64,000 nucleotides of DNA. It comes from Pseudomonas sp. WJP1 (GTDB lineage: Bacteria; Pseudomonadota; Gammaproteobacteria; Pseudomonadales; Pseudomonadaceae). The stretch lies in NCBI RefSeq assembly GCF_028471945.1, contig NZ_CP110128.1, positions 2,158,501 to 2,222,500 of the forward strand. Direction: 5' to 3'. The translations under genes and the position numbers were made by a program. Positions 37,088 through 45,614 of the stretch are shown in pieces; the stretch's first letter is position 1, and every line of letters begins with the position of its first letter. The notes under the pieces are model-generated. The model had not been told where the DNA came from. It searched no databases and was given only the letters and a program-made list of their open reading frames with translations.

Positions 37088-37865
37088 GGCGAGACTCCAG
37101 GTTCGCGGTGCGATATTCACCGGCGGCGGCTTTATGGGAGAACAGCGGCAGACGCTTGAGCAGGAGTCGCAGGGCCTGCGAGTAAATGCCGAGCAGGGTC
37201 TTGCCGGTCATCCAGGGAAAGTCCAGAAGGTGGCGATGCAGGCTTTGGCGCGTCAGTTCGACACGCTCCAGGCCCAGGCCGGCTTCAAATATTTTTTGCT
37301 CACCGTGCCAATCCTGCATGGTCACGTGCAGCGTTTGCCCGGGAGCGGAAAAGCGCATGCGGTACTCCAGGTCAGGAGGCAGGAAGGGCGAGACGTGAAA
37401 GCCCTTGGCGACCCGGTGGCATGACTCACCGGTTGCATGGGTCGGCAGTACATAGTGGTAACGCTCGCGCCAGGGGGTATTGCTGATTTCGCAGAGAATG
37501 GCGGCCAGGCTGCCGTCGGACTCGAAGCAATAAAACAGGCTGATCGGATTGAAGGACAGCCCCCAGCTGCGCGGCTGGGTGAGCAGGCAGATCCGCCCCT
37601 GCGGCGCGTGACCAAGTGCCTGTTCCACGCGCTGGCGCACTGCATCGCTCAGGGTCATGCCCTGACGCGTTGCAAGCGGCAGGTAGTCAGTTTCGCGGAA
37701 GGCGAAGGCGGCCCAGCGCGAATGCCCGGCGAACCAGGATAAGCCCAGCACCTGCGGTTGTTCCGCCAGATCGAGGTAGAGCATGCCCATGCGGTAGCGA
37801 AACCCATGGGCGCGCGGCAGCAGCCGTCGGTGGCTGACCCAGCCGCGGTACAACGCGCTGTTCAC
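37074..37865 (-). CDS. DUF1365 protein
   Basis: 263 residues (MNSALYRGWVSHRRLLPRAHGFRYRMGMLYLDL). The RSWGLSFNPISLFYCFESDGSLAAILCEISNTPWRERYHYVLP segment is diagnostic of DUF1365. It overlaps the upstream flavoprotein gene by 4 nt (ATGA) and the downstream methyltransferase start by 14 nt. In alpha-proteobacterial furan-fatty-acid clusters the corresponding proteins work on methylated acyl chains; a similar role is inferred here. Confidence 0.87.
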   Translation of the reverse strand: MNSALYRGWVSHRRLLPRAHGFRYRMGMLYLDLAEQPQVLGLSWFAGHSRWAAFAFRETDYLPLATRQGMTLSDAVRQRVEQALGHAPQGRICLLTQPRSWGLSFNPISLFYCFESDGSLAAILCEISNTPWRERYHYVLPTHATGESCHRVAKGFHVSPFLPPDLEYRMRFSAPGQTLHVTMQDWHGEQKIFEAGLGLERVELTRQSLHRHLLDFPWMTGKTLLGIYSQALRLLLKRLPLFSHKAAAGEYRTANLESRHDES

Positions 37866-39109
37866 AACTGTTCTCCGAAAGCGGCTGCCACTCGCAAGGC
37901 GCTGACCACCCCATCCTCGTGGAACCCGTTGGCCCAGTAGGCGCCGCAGTAGTAGCTGAACCGGGCGCCCTGCAATTCTTGCCAGCGTGCCTGTGCGACC
38001 AGGCCGGCCTGGCTGTATTGCGGATGGGCGTAGCGAAAGCGCTCGAGGATTTTACCCGGGTCGATGGCCGCGGTCTGGTTCAGGCTGACGCAGAAGGTGG
38101 TGTTGCTCGAAAGCCCCTGGAGGATGTTCATGTTGTAGGTGACAGCGGCCAGGTGCCGGGCTGAGCCGCCGAGGCGGTAATTCCAGCTCGCCCACGCTCG
38201 GCGACGGTTCGGCAACAGGCGGGTATCGCTGTGCAGCACCACATCGTTCTCGGCGTAATGCAGTGCGCCGAGTATCTCCCGCTCGGCCTGGCTGGGAGCG
38301 GCCAACAGCCGTAGCGCCTGGTCGCTGTGACAGGCGAATACGACGTTGTCAAAACGCGTGCTGCCTGTCGCACAGTGCAGGGTGACCCCACCCACGTCAC
38401 GCTCCACCCGATACACCGGGCAATTGAGGTGGATACGCTCGACAAAGCCTTCGCTCAGCGCGGCTACGTAACGACGCGAACCGCCGCTGACCACACGCCA
38501 TTGCGGCCGATGGGTGACTGACAGGAGCCCGTGATTTTTGCAAAAGCGCACGAAGAATTGCAGCGGAAAACGCTGCATGTCGCCCAGTGACATCGACCAG
38601 ATAGCCGACCCCATGGGCACTATGTAATGTTCGATAAAACGCTGGCCGTAGCCGTTTTGCCGCAGATAGTCTCCCAACGTGGTGTCGGCAGTCATGCGCT
38701 GTTCGTCGAGGTCACGCAGGGCCTGGCGGTTGAAGCGCACAATCTCGCACAACATGCCCCAGAATCCAGGTGAAAGCAGATTGCGTCGCTGGGCAAACAC
38801 CTGGTTGAGGTTGCCGCCATTGTATTCGAGGCCGGTCTGCGGATCCTGAACCGAGAAGCTCATCTCGGTGGGTTGCGAGGCCACGCCGAGTTGATCCAGC
38901 AGACGGATGAAGTTGGGATAGGTCCAGTCGTTGAAGACGATAAAACCTGTATCGATGGCATGGCGTTCGCCCTGAACCTCAACGTCAACGGTATGGCTAT
39001 GGCCACCGATCCAGTCACTGGCCTCGAATACCGTGACATCGTGCCGACGGTTGAGCAGGTGGGCGCAGGTCAGGCCGGAAATGCCGCTGCCGATGATGGC
39101 GATTTTCAT
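37862..39109 (-). CDS. FAD-dependent amine-oxidase-like protein (fatty-acid desaturation candidate)
   Basis: 415 residues from ATG 39109 (MKIAIIGSGISGLTCAHLLNRRHDVTVFEAS), a classic N-terminal dinucleotide fold, followed by WIGGHSHTVDVEVQG and ETAMINE-type conserved DTGFIVFNDWTYPNF. The family (NAD(P)-binding/amine oxidase) accompanies CFA and DUF1365 genes in many proteobacteria. It overlaps neighbours by 4 nt on both sides. It may introduce or shift a double bond in methylated acyl chains, by analogy with UfaD/UfaO proteins; this is inference. Confidence 0.85.
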   Translation of the reverse strand: MKIAIIGSGISGLTCAHLLNRRHDVTVFEASDWIGGHSHTVDVEVQGERHAIDTGFIVFNDWTYPNFIRLLDQLGVASQPTEMSFSVQDPQTGLEYNGGNLNQVFAQRRNLLSPGFWGMLCEIVRFNRQALRDLDEQRMTADTTLGDYLRQNGYGQRFIEHYIVPMGSAIWSMSLGDMQRFPLQFFVRFCKNHGLLSVTHRPQWRVVSGGSRRYVAALSEGFVERIHLNCPVYRVERDVGGVTLHCATGSTRFDNVVFACHSDQALRLLAAPSQAEREILGALHYAENDVVLHSDTRLLPNRRRAWASWNYRLGGSARHLAAVTYNMNILQGLSSNTTFCVSLNQTAAIDPGKILERFRYAHPQYSQAGLVAQARWQELQGARFSYYCGAYWANGFHEDGVVSALRVAAAFGEQL

Positions 39110-39867
39110 GACGGCTCTTCTGCGGCCGGACGCACCATGCGTCTGCCCAGCGTCAGTTGCAGGCGTTGAGGCAATAACGCCAGTGCGCGCAGGGCGGCAA
39201 TGAATGGCCCGGGAAAGGCAATTTCCAGGGGTCGTTTTTCCAGGCGGGTGGTGATGTAGACGGCAGCTTTGCCGACCGGCCAACGCATCGGCATCGGAAA
39301 ATCGTTCTGTCGCGTGAGTGGCGTATCGACGAAGCCCGGGCTGACGAGCGTGACGTCGATACCCTCGTGTGCCAGGTCGATGCGCAACGATTGAAACAGG
39401 TAACGCATTGCCGCCTTGGAGGCGCCGTACGCTTCGGCGCGCGGTAACGGCAGGTAGGTCACCGAGCTGCACACGGCCACCAGATGCGGCCGCGCAGCCT
39501 TGCGCAACAGCGGTAGGGCAGCTTCCACGCAGTAGGCGGCGGAAAACAGATTGGCCCGCATCACACGTTCGATCATGTTGGCTTCAAAGACGCCGGCGTC
39601 CACATACTCGCAGGTGCCAGCGTTGAGGATGACCTGGTCCAGATGGCCCCAGGCTTGCCCGATTCGCTCACCCATGGCTTGAACTTCGCCTGGCTCGGTC
39701 AGGTCGCCGGGCAAAAGCAGTACCTGCTGCGGATAACCCCTGTGTAGTCTTTCCAGGGCCTCTACATTGCGGGCGCTGACGGCCAGGAAATGACCTTGGG
39801 TCAATAAGATCTCCGCCAGGGCCGCACCTATGCCGCTGCTGGCTCCGGTGAGCCAGATGCGTTTCAT
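39106..39867 (-). CDS. Short-chain dehydrogenase/reductase
   Basis: 253 residues. NAD(P) motif TGASSGIGAALAEIL at about residues 7-21, NAG in LDQVILNAGTCEY, catalytic Ser in VCSSVTYL and YxxxK as YGASK. It overlaps both neighbouring genes by 4 nt. Substrate unknown; within this operon a lipid-derived hydroxy or keto group is plausible. Confidence 0.9.
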   Translation of the reverse strand: MKRIWLTGASSGIGAALAEILLTQGHFLAVSARNVEALERLHRGYPQQVLLLPGDLTEPGEVQAMGERIGQAWGHLDQVILNAGTCEYVDAGVFEANMIERVMRANLFSAAYCVEAALPLLRKAARPHLVAVCSSVTYLPLPRAEAYGASKAAMRYLFQSLRIDLAHEGIDVTLVSPGFVDTPLTRQNDFPMPMRWPVGKAAVYITTRLEKRPLEIAFPGPFIAALRALALLPQRLQLTLGRRMVRPAAEEPS

Positions 39868-40286
39868 GCCAGCCTCCCTTTCAGCCAGCCAATCGCCGTT
39901 CCCATCAGGGGCAAGTGCTCATAGAGCAGGGCGCCTGCATCAAAGTAGTCGCGATGCTGATACACCTTCTCGTGCCACAGCAGGTACGAACAGCCAACGA
40001 CCTCTATGGGTTGGCCATGGCGCAAGCGGGGATGGCAGTAATGCAGGGTCCAGCGTAGATAACCGACGCCGTCCTGCACCTGGTCATGGCCGTGGAACGT
40101 GAAGCCAAGCTCGCTGACGTTGGCGTATAGCTCAGTGAAATATTCCTGCAGCGCTGCCAGGCCCTGGATCTCATGGAGCGGATCACTGAAGCGTACGTCG
40201 TGACTGTACAGTTGCTCGAGCCTGTGCAGATTGCTCTCGTCCAGCGCTGCAAATTCGCTGGCGAAACATCGCAAGAAATCAGCCAC
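39864..40286 (-). CDS. NTF2/SnoaL-like protein
   Basis: 140 residues, cone-shaped SnoaL/NTF2 fold (LYSHDVRFSDPLHEIQGLAALQEYFTELYANVSELGFTFHG; HYCHPRLRHGQPIEVVGCSYLLWHEKVYQHRDYFDAGALLYEHLP). First gene of the six-gene operon; overlaps the SDR gene by 4 nt. Proteins of this type often bind hydrophobic ligands or act as isomerases/cyclases. Its specific role is unknown. Confidence 0.82.
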   Translation of the reverse strand: MADFLRCFASEFAALDESNLHRLEQLYSHDVRFSDPLHEIQGLAALQEYFTELYANVSELGFTFHGHDQVQDGVGYLRWTLHYCHPRLRHGQPIEVVGCSYLLWHEKVYQHRDYFDAGALLYEHLPLMGTAIGWLKGRLA

Positions 40287-40335
40287 GTCGTGTCTCCATT
40301 GCTGGTAGGAATGGAAGTTCCCCCACCTCTTTTTC

Positions 40336-40411
40336 TTGTACAGGTATAGGAGTTTTGTATAGCTATTTGAAGAATAGGATGCAGCCTGTACAAGTCAATT
40401 TTTTTGTACAA
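40336..40411 (-). promoter_or_regulatory. Promoter of the unusual-fatty-acid operon with four TGTACA/TGTATA boxes
   Basis: On the minus strand, -35 TTGACT (complement of 40393-40398) and -10 TATTCT (complement of 40371-40376) are 16 bp apart. Boxes TTGTACA occur at 40336, TTGTATA at 40355, TGTACAA at 40387 and the 8-bp palindrome TTGTACAA at 40404, flanking and overlapping the -35/-10. This density of TGTACA words resembles LitR/CarH-type MerR light-responsive promoters. No regulator of that type is nearby. The rest of 40287-40545 shows no gene. Confidence 0.6.
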
Positions 40412-40545
40412 CTATTTCCAAGGTGGGCGGGTGAGAATTGGTTCTTCGCATTCCCTGTTGGGTATGATCGATGAGATGGATCAGGGTGTTGGAGGGGCTG
40501 AAAAGGGGGCGGAGCTATTTAGACTGTAGGATTTGCCTGCAGCGG

Positions 40546-41487
40546 CTACGGTTCTGCATGTTTCACCGGGACCACGCGGTGACGCTTCGCCGCCCAGACC
40601 ACGCCACCCACCAGCAACACGATCGAGGTGACCTCCATCAAGCCAGGCACCCGCTGGCTGAACAGAAAACCGTAGACACAGGCAAACAGCGTTTCAAACA
40701 CGATCATCTGCCCGCTCAACGACGTGGCCATTCGACGCGAGCAGGCATTCCACAGCCCATTGGCCAACCACGAACCACACAGCGCAAGGAACAGGCAGAC
40801 CCACAGCAAAGCCATCCAGCGGCTGCTTTCAACCTGAGCCGGTACCAGGTTGGGGAACAACATCAAGGCAGCGATGCCGAATACGACCGCCACGATACCC
40901 GTCACGATGCCCAGCAGTGTCGACCATTCGCTGCTGTTGAAATGGCTTTGCTTGAGATAACGGGCATTGTGGGTGGCGTACCACGACCAGCAGACAACCC
41001 CGCTGAAGCCGCAGGCCAGGCCCAGCAACTGGGTCGAAAGTGACGTACCCGCCGCCCGCGCCCCTGAGTGTTCCAGACTGACCGATACGATGCCCAGGAA
41101 TACCAGTAACAGGGGCAGCTTGAGCTTTGTCAGGGGCAGGGACCCTGCATCACGACGCCCCAGAAAGGTAATGGCGACCGGCATCATGCCGTTGATAAGA
41201 GCGGCCGCCGTCACCCCGCTCAGTTGTACGGAGGCGCCCAACAGCGCGTAGTTCAGGACATTACCGGTCAATGACAAACGCAGCAGGATAAAGACGTCTT
41301 TACGCGTCAATCGGGCGAGCAGGCGCGATGCAATGGGCAAAGCCAGGAGGAGCGAGATCAACCCATAGAGGGCAAACCGCACACTGCTGATCAGCACGGC
41401 ATTGAATTCGGGCAGCAACGAAGGGCCGATAATCACCCCACCCCAGATGGCGCCTGCCAATATCGCAAATACAATCCCACTGTTCAT
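40546..41487 (-). CDS. EamA/DMT-family membrane exporter
   Basis: 313 residues with ten hydrophobic segments in two EamA repeats (ILAGAIWGGVIIGPSLLP at the start; AGLLG-like LLGLACGFSGVVCWSWYATHNARYL in the second half; EVTSIVLLVGGVVWAAKR at the end). Such transporters export amino acids or small metabolites. It is divergent from a LysR gene 150 nt away, the usual arrangement for a substrate-induced exporter. Substrate unknown. Confidence 0.85.
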   Translation of the reverse strand: MNSGIVFAILAGAIWGGVIIGPSLLPEFNAVLISSVRFALYGLISLLLALPIASRLLARLTRKDVFILLRLSLTGNVLNYALLGASVQLSGVTAAALINGMMPVAITFLGRRDAGSLPLTKLKLPLLLVFLGIVSVSLEHSGARAAGTSLSTQLLGLACGFSGVVCWSWYATHNARYLKQSHFNSSEWSTLLGIVTGIVAVVFGIAALMLFPNLVPAQVESSRWMALLWVCLFLALCGSWLANGLWNACSRRMATSLSGQMIVFETLFACVYGFLFSQRVPGLMEVTSIVLLVGGVVWAAKRHRVVPVKHAEP

Positions 41488-41637
41488 CTTCTCGGCTCTG
41501 ACAGGCTGTTTAGCGGCATTCTAGCCATGCTATATAAGCGCCACCTGCGATAAATATTCGCTCACCCATTCCGCAGCGGAATGTCGGGATGAAGTCGCCG
41601 AGCCAGGAGAATCCTAATCAACCGTTACCTGCGTACC

Positions 41638-42516
41638 TTGCCCCCCTTGGAAACCCTGATCACGTTCGAGGCTGTGGGCCGGCACAAAAGCTTCACGGCT
41701 GCCGCTGGCGAACTGTTCCTGACCCAGAGCGCCGTGAGCAAACAGATGCGCCAGCTCGAGGATTGCATGGGCGTTGCGCTGTTCGAGCGCAAACCACGGG
41801 GTGTCACCTTGACCGGCGCGGCAGAGGAGCTGCTGATGACGGTCAACATGCTACTTACCACGATGTACCAAAGCGTCACGCGAATTCGCAATGTCCATCA
41901 ATCCAACGCCGTCTCGGTGCTGGCGACCCATGCCCTGGCCCAGTTCTGGTTGTTCCCCAAGTTGATCGAATTCAACAAGGCGTACCCCGACATCGCCGTG
42001 CACGTGCATGCGATCAACGAGTTCGACGAGGCCAGCCTGAATGATTTCGACGTGGGCATTCTCTACGGTTCTGGCGAATGGCCCTCGCTGGACAGCGATT
42101 TCCTGCTGCCGGAAATCGTCTATGCCGTGGCGCATCCTTCACTGGATGTCTCGGCGATCAAGACGCTGGAGCAGTTGTCGCAAGCCAACCTGGTGCAGAT
42201 CGACACCTGCGCCTGGCAATGCCTGGACTGGCGCCAATGGTTCGGCCACTTTGGCATCGACTTTGTCGCGCGGGACAAAGCCCCGGTCTTCAACCAGCTG
42301 ACACTGGCCTATCGTGCCGTTCAGCAAGGCATGGGCATCGGCCTGGCGTGGACGTTCATGGCGGATGAGGCGCTGGCCAAGGGAGAATTGCAGCGGGTGA
42401 CACCTTTCGAATGCGTGACAGGCAATGGCGAATTCCTTGTGTCGCTAAAGCATCGCAAGCGCTCTGCTTCTGCCGAGATCTTTTGCCAGTGGCTTTTGGG
42501 GTCGATGGGCGACTGA
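41638..42516 (+). CDS. LysR-type (GcvA-like) regulator with non-canonical start
   Basis: 292 residues if started at TTG 41638; HTH KSFTAAAGELFLTQSAVSKQMRQLED. GcvA-like relatives normally begin NRYLRTLPPLETL, which is encoded in frame from 41617, but the codon there is ATC, five bases after a good AGGAGA ribosome-binding sequence; ATG is expected. So the gene starts at ATC 41617, CTG 41629 or TTG 41638, or its start has been lost. Divergent from the EamA exporter, which it probably controls. Confidence 0.8.
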   Translation: MPPLETLITFEAVGRHKSFTAAAGELFLTQSAVSKQMRQLEDCMGVALFERKPRGVTLTGAAEELLMTVNMLLTTMYQSVTRIRNVHQSNAVSVLATHALAQFWLFPKLIEFNKAYPDIAVHVHAINEFDEASLNDFDVGILYGSGEWPSLDSDFLLPEIVYAVAHPSLDVSAIKTLEQLSQANLVQIDTCAWQCLDWRQWFGHFGIDFVARDKAPVFNQLTLAYRAVQQGMGIGLAWTFMADEALAKGELQRVTPFECVTGNGEFLVSLKHRKRSASAEIFCQWLLGSMGD

Positions 42517-42543
42517 GCAACCGCAGAAGGTGAGGCCGGCCGT

Positions 42544-42577
42544 GAAAAAAAAGGTGCTCAGCTCACGCTGGCACCTT
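42544..42577 (-). terminator. Rho-independent terminator after the AraC gene
   Basis: On the minus strand, AAGGTGC and GCACCTT arms enclose a 13-nt loop and are followed by eight T. It lies about 100 nt past the AraC stop. Confidence 0.8.
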
Positions 42578-42677
42578 GAAAGGAGTTTCGCCACCTGGGT
42601 AGTGTTTTCCGGGATAAGCGCTACAGCAGGCAGGTGGATTATTCACCGATGCCCCGCAGTCTTTCGGACAATCCACG

Positions 42678-43721
42678 TCAGGTATTTGATAGTTGATGAC
42701 GCCGTTGCGGATTTCCTGGCTTGCCGACCAATTGCTTGCGCCAATCCCGTGGGCTCTGTCCGTACCAACGGTGGAACGCCCGGGTGAAAGCGCTTTGGTC
42801 GCTGTAGCCGAGCAGGTCGGCCAATTGCGAAATCTTGATGGTCGAGTCTTGCAGGTAGTGGCAAGCCATGGCCTGGCGAGCATCGGACAGCAAGTCCTGG
42901 AAGGTGAATCCTTCGAGTTCCAGTTGGCGCTGGAGCTTGCGCGTGCTCAGGCGCATGAACGCGGCGATGTACTCGATATTGGCGCGGCCTTCGGGCATGA
43001 AGTTTCGAATCAGTTGCTGGACCAGCGCCGGCAATTCTTCGGCGGACATCTGCGTCAGGTGGTCGAGGTGCTTGCGAATCAGCCGGTGCAAGGCCGGGTC
43101 TGCCGACTCCAGCGGCGTATCGAGCGAACTTGCGTCGAACATCAGGCCGTTGTAGGTCGTATTGAAGCTGGGGACCATGCCGATGAGGCGACGGAATTGC
43201 CCGGGTTCGGCAACCGGCGTGTGCCGGAACAACATCGCCTGGGGTTGCCAGCGTTTGCCCAGCAACGTGCGCAGCAACTGCACGCCGACGCCCAGGGCCA
43301 GTTCCGATCCCTGGCGGTAGCCGGGCATTGACGTGTCGGAGATGGTGTAGGACAGGATCGCGTGCTTGCCCTGTTCGTCGAGGGTGATTTTCGCGGCGCC
43401 GGAATGGATGTGGTAGTAGGCGGTCAGACCGGTCAGTGCTTCGCGCACATCCCTGGCATTGCGAAACAGGTAGAGCAGGGGGCCGAAAATGCTCACGCCC
43501 TGGGCCAGGCCGTACTGCATGGCGAACAGGCGGTTCTGCGATTCCATTTCGCACAGCACCAGCAGGTCGAGCATTTTGCTGTAGGAAATCAGGCTGTCGG
43601 GAAGCTCTTCCAGGTCCGGCGGCAAGCCGGCGCGTTTCAGCATTTTTTCCGGATTTAGCCCTTGTTTTGCCGCGAATTCAGAGAAGTTTGCCAGCCCCGC
43701 AGCGCGAACGAAGTCGATCAT
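42678..43721 (-). CDS. AraC-family regulator (Arabinose_bd/OruR type)
   Basis: 347 residues. An N-terminal sensor domain of the AraC arabinose-binding-like type (SISYSKMLDLLVLCEMESQNRLFAMQYGL) precedes a C-terminal double HTH: YIAAFMRLSTRKLQRQLELEGFTFQDLLSDARQAMACHYL then ISQLADLLGYSDQSAFTRAFHRWYGQSPRDWR. It is divergent from the cupin gene, 184 nt apart. A 13-bp motif at 43816-43828 recurs before the DUF1302 gene, suggesting that it activates both operons. The ligand is probably a catabolic intermediate of the encoded pathway. Confidence 0.9.
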   Translation of the reverse strand: MIDFVRAAGLANFSEFAAKQGLNPEKMLKRAGLPPDLEELPDSLISYSKMLDLLVLCEMESQNRLFAMQYGLAQGVSIFGPLLYLFRNARDVREALTGLTAYYHIHSGAAKITLDEQGKHAILSYTISDTSMPGYRQGSELALGVGVQLLRTLLGKRWQPQAMLFRHTPVAEPGQFRRLIGMVPSFNTTYNGLMFDASSLDTPLESADPALHRLIRKHLDHLTQMSAEELPALVQQLIRNFMPEGRANIEYIAAFMRLSTRKLQRQLELEGFTFQDLLSDARQAMACHYLQDSTIKISQLADLLGYSDQSAFTRAFHRWYGQSPRDWRKQLVGKPGNPQRRHQLSNT

Positions 43722-43815
43722 TTTGAGCCCATTTATTGTTTTTGTAGGTCATGCAAGGCCTGGAAAAACAGCTGTCGGCTCCCCCTCGCTTTGTCGCGTA
43801 TTGAAAGATTGCAGG

Positions 43816-43828
43816 CGTCAAATGTCAA
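43816..43828 (+). promoter_or_regulatory. 13-bp motif shared with the DUF1302 promoter (candidate AraC site)
   Basis: CGTCAAATGTCAA, 77 bp upstream of the cupin start. It contains a tandem repeat (GTCAAAT GTCAAAT with the next base), a typical AraC-family half-site layout. The identical 13-mer lies at 49331-49343. Confidence 0.55.
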
Positions 43829-43905
43829 ATTTTCACCAAGCGCCTGATGCAGCATGTGGACTGATCCGATCGTGATCCGAAGCCAATCATCAGGAGAACA
43901 AGAAA

Positions 43906-44427
43906 ATGGCGATGCCCCATCAAGTCCACGAACACAAAGACCTGTTGACCCTGAACACCAACGAGCTGCCGATGTACAAAGACGCCTTGCCGGGCGTGCC
44001 GGGCGTTGACGTGCAGCCACTGTTTCTCGACCCAAGCGCCGGCATCTGGGTGCTGCGCGTGGTGTTCCAGCCGGGCGTAGTCCTGCCGCGTCACTATCAC
44101 ACCGGCACCGTGCACTTTTTCACCCTCACCGGCCGATGGAACTACGTCGAGTATCCGGACCAGCCGCAGACGGCCGGCAGCTACCTGTTCGAGCCGGGTG
44201 GTTCGATCCACCAGTTCATGGTCCCGACCACCAACACCGAGCCGACCGATACCGTCATGGTGGTCCACGGCGCCAATGTGAATTTCGACAGCGAAGGCAA
44301 CTACCTCGGCCTGATGGACGCCAGCGACATCATGCATCTGTTCGATCACCTGGTGCGCGAACGCGGCCTGGAACCTGCGAAGTACATCACGCCACGCGCC
44401 GCCGACTACACCACGCGCGCGCGATAA
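43906..44427 (+). CDS. Cupin protein of the 2,4'-dihydroxyacetophenone dioxygenase family
   Basis: 173 residues. Single cupin barrel with metal ligands in RHYHTGTVHFFTLTGRWNYVE (motif 1) and a second motif around GSIHQF. The family includes a C-C bond-cleaving iron dioxygenase of hydroxyacetophenone degradation. First gene of a four-gene unit with an epimerase, an alcohol dehydrogenase and a sulfatase. Oxidative cleavage of a hydroxyketone intermediate is a reasonable but unproved role. Confidence 0.78.
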   Translation: MAMPHQVHEHKDLLTLNTNELPMYKDALPGVPGVDVQPLFLDPSAGIWVLRVVFQPGVVLPRHYHTGTVHFFTLTGRWNYVEYPDQPQTAGSYLFEPGGSIHQFMVPTTNTEPTDTVMVVHGANVNFDSEGNYLGLMDASDIMHLFDHLVRERGLEPAKYITPRAADYTTRAR

Positions 44428-44541
44428 CCACCCTGGTCACCTGCCTTGGGCGGGTGACACTTCTTATCCGGTCGTTCCCACCTGCACGGTATTCAGCGCG
44501 GTTGGCGCCTGTGCGCGTGGGTCATTGCCCAAGGACATTTT

Positions 44542-45564
44542 ATGACTGACGTCACGATGCCCACCGGTAGCGCGGGACAAACCCCCGAGGTTCCACGCTC
44601 CGTTTTCATCACCGGGGCCAGCGGTTTCATCGGCCGTGCCCTGGCGGCGCGCTACAAGGCGCTCGGCGCGCAAGTACGCGGCATGGACCTGATTGCCGAC
44701 CCGGCCAACGACATCGTGGCCGGTGACCTGACCCGGCCGAAAGGCTGGGCCGGGCACGCCGCCGGTTGCGAGCTGTTCATCAACACCGCCGCGGTGGTGT
44801 CGCTCGCCGCGTCCTGGAAGCTGTACCGCGACGTCTCGGTGCAAGGCGTACGCAACTGCCTGGATGTCGCCATTGCCGGTGGCGCCAAGCGGTTCGTGCA
44901 GTTTTCCTCGATCGCCGCCCTCGGCTGGGACTACCAGGGCGAGGCCGATGAGCGCAGCGACGTGGTGATCGGCAATCACTATCGCTATGGCGTGGCCAAG
45001 GGCGCGAGCGAGCACGTGGTGCTGGCGGCGCATGCGGCGGGGGAGATCGATTGCACCATCGTGCGTCCGGGCGATGTCTATGGCCCAGGTTCGCGAGCCT
45101 GGCTCAGTGAGCCGATGAAGATGGCCAAGGCCGGCGCGCTGATCCTGCCCAATGGCGGCAAGGGCATCTTCACCCCGGTGTACATCGACGACCTGCTCGA
45201 TGGCGTCATGTTGGCCGCCGGTTTGCCTCAAGCCATCGGCCAGATCTTCCATATCAGCGCCAGCCATGCCGTCAGCTGCAAGACGTTTTTCTCCAGCCAC
45301 TGGCGCTGGGCCGGGCGCAACGGCACGCCACACACCTTGCCACTGTGCGTGGCAGTGGCAATCACCCATGTGCTCTGGACGGTGAATCGCCTGCTCAAGA
45401 AGCAGGGCGAAGTCGCGCCGGACACCATGTACATGTTCGCCCGCAAAGGTGGCGTGTCCATCGCCAAGGCTCAACAGGTGCTCGGTTACCAACCCAAGGT
45501 CGATCTGGAGGAAGGCTTGCGCCGCTCCGAAGCCTGGTTGCGTGAAAGCGGCCAGATCAGCTGA
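44542..45564 (+). CDS. NAD-dependent epimerase/dehydratase, 3-beta-hydroxysteroid-dehydrogenase-like
   Basis: 340 residues, extended SDR. NAD motif TGASGFIGRALA near residue 24-35, Ser in FVQFSSIAALG, and catalytic YxxxK as YGVAK (HYRYGVAKG). The INTAAVVSLAASWKLYRDVSVQGVRNCLDVA region and RPGDVYGPGSR match the 3-beta-HSD-like branch. It would oxidise a secondary alcohol of a hydrophobic molecule. 114 nt after the cupin gene and 50 nt before the alcohol dehydrogenase gene. Confidence 0.83.
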   Translation: MTDVTMPTGSAGQTPEVPRSVFITGASGFIGRALAARYKALGAQVRGMDLIADPANDIVAGDLTRPKGWAGHAAGCELFINTAAVVSLAASWKLYRDVSVQGVRNCLDVAIAGGAKRFVQFSSIAALGWDYQGEADERSDVVIGNHYRYGVAKGASEHVVLAAHAAGEIDCTIVRPGDVYGPGSRAWLSEPMKMAKAGALILPNGGKGIFTPVYIDDLLDGVMLAAGLPQAIGQIFHISASHAVSCKTFFSSHWRWAGRNGTPHTLPLCVAVAITHVLWTVNRLLKKQGEVAPDTMYMFARKGGVSIAKAQQVLGYQPKVDLEEGLRRSEAWLRESGQIS

Positions 45565-45614
45565 CGGCCAGGCCCAGGTCAATCCCACCCCGATAATGAC
45601 AAGAGAGACGCCCC

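Noticed and set aside
42563..43554. Open frames antisense or out of frame across the AraC gene
   Set aside because: The minus-strand frame 42678-43721 has both AraC HTH motifs; the others are shadows.
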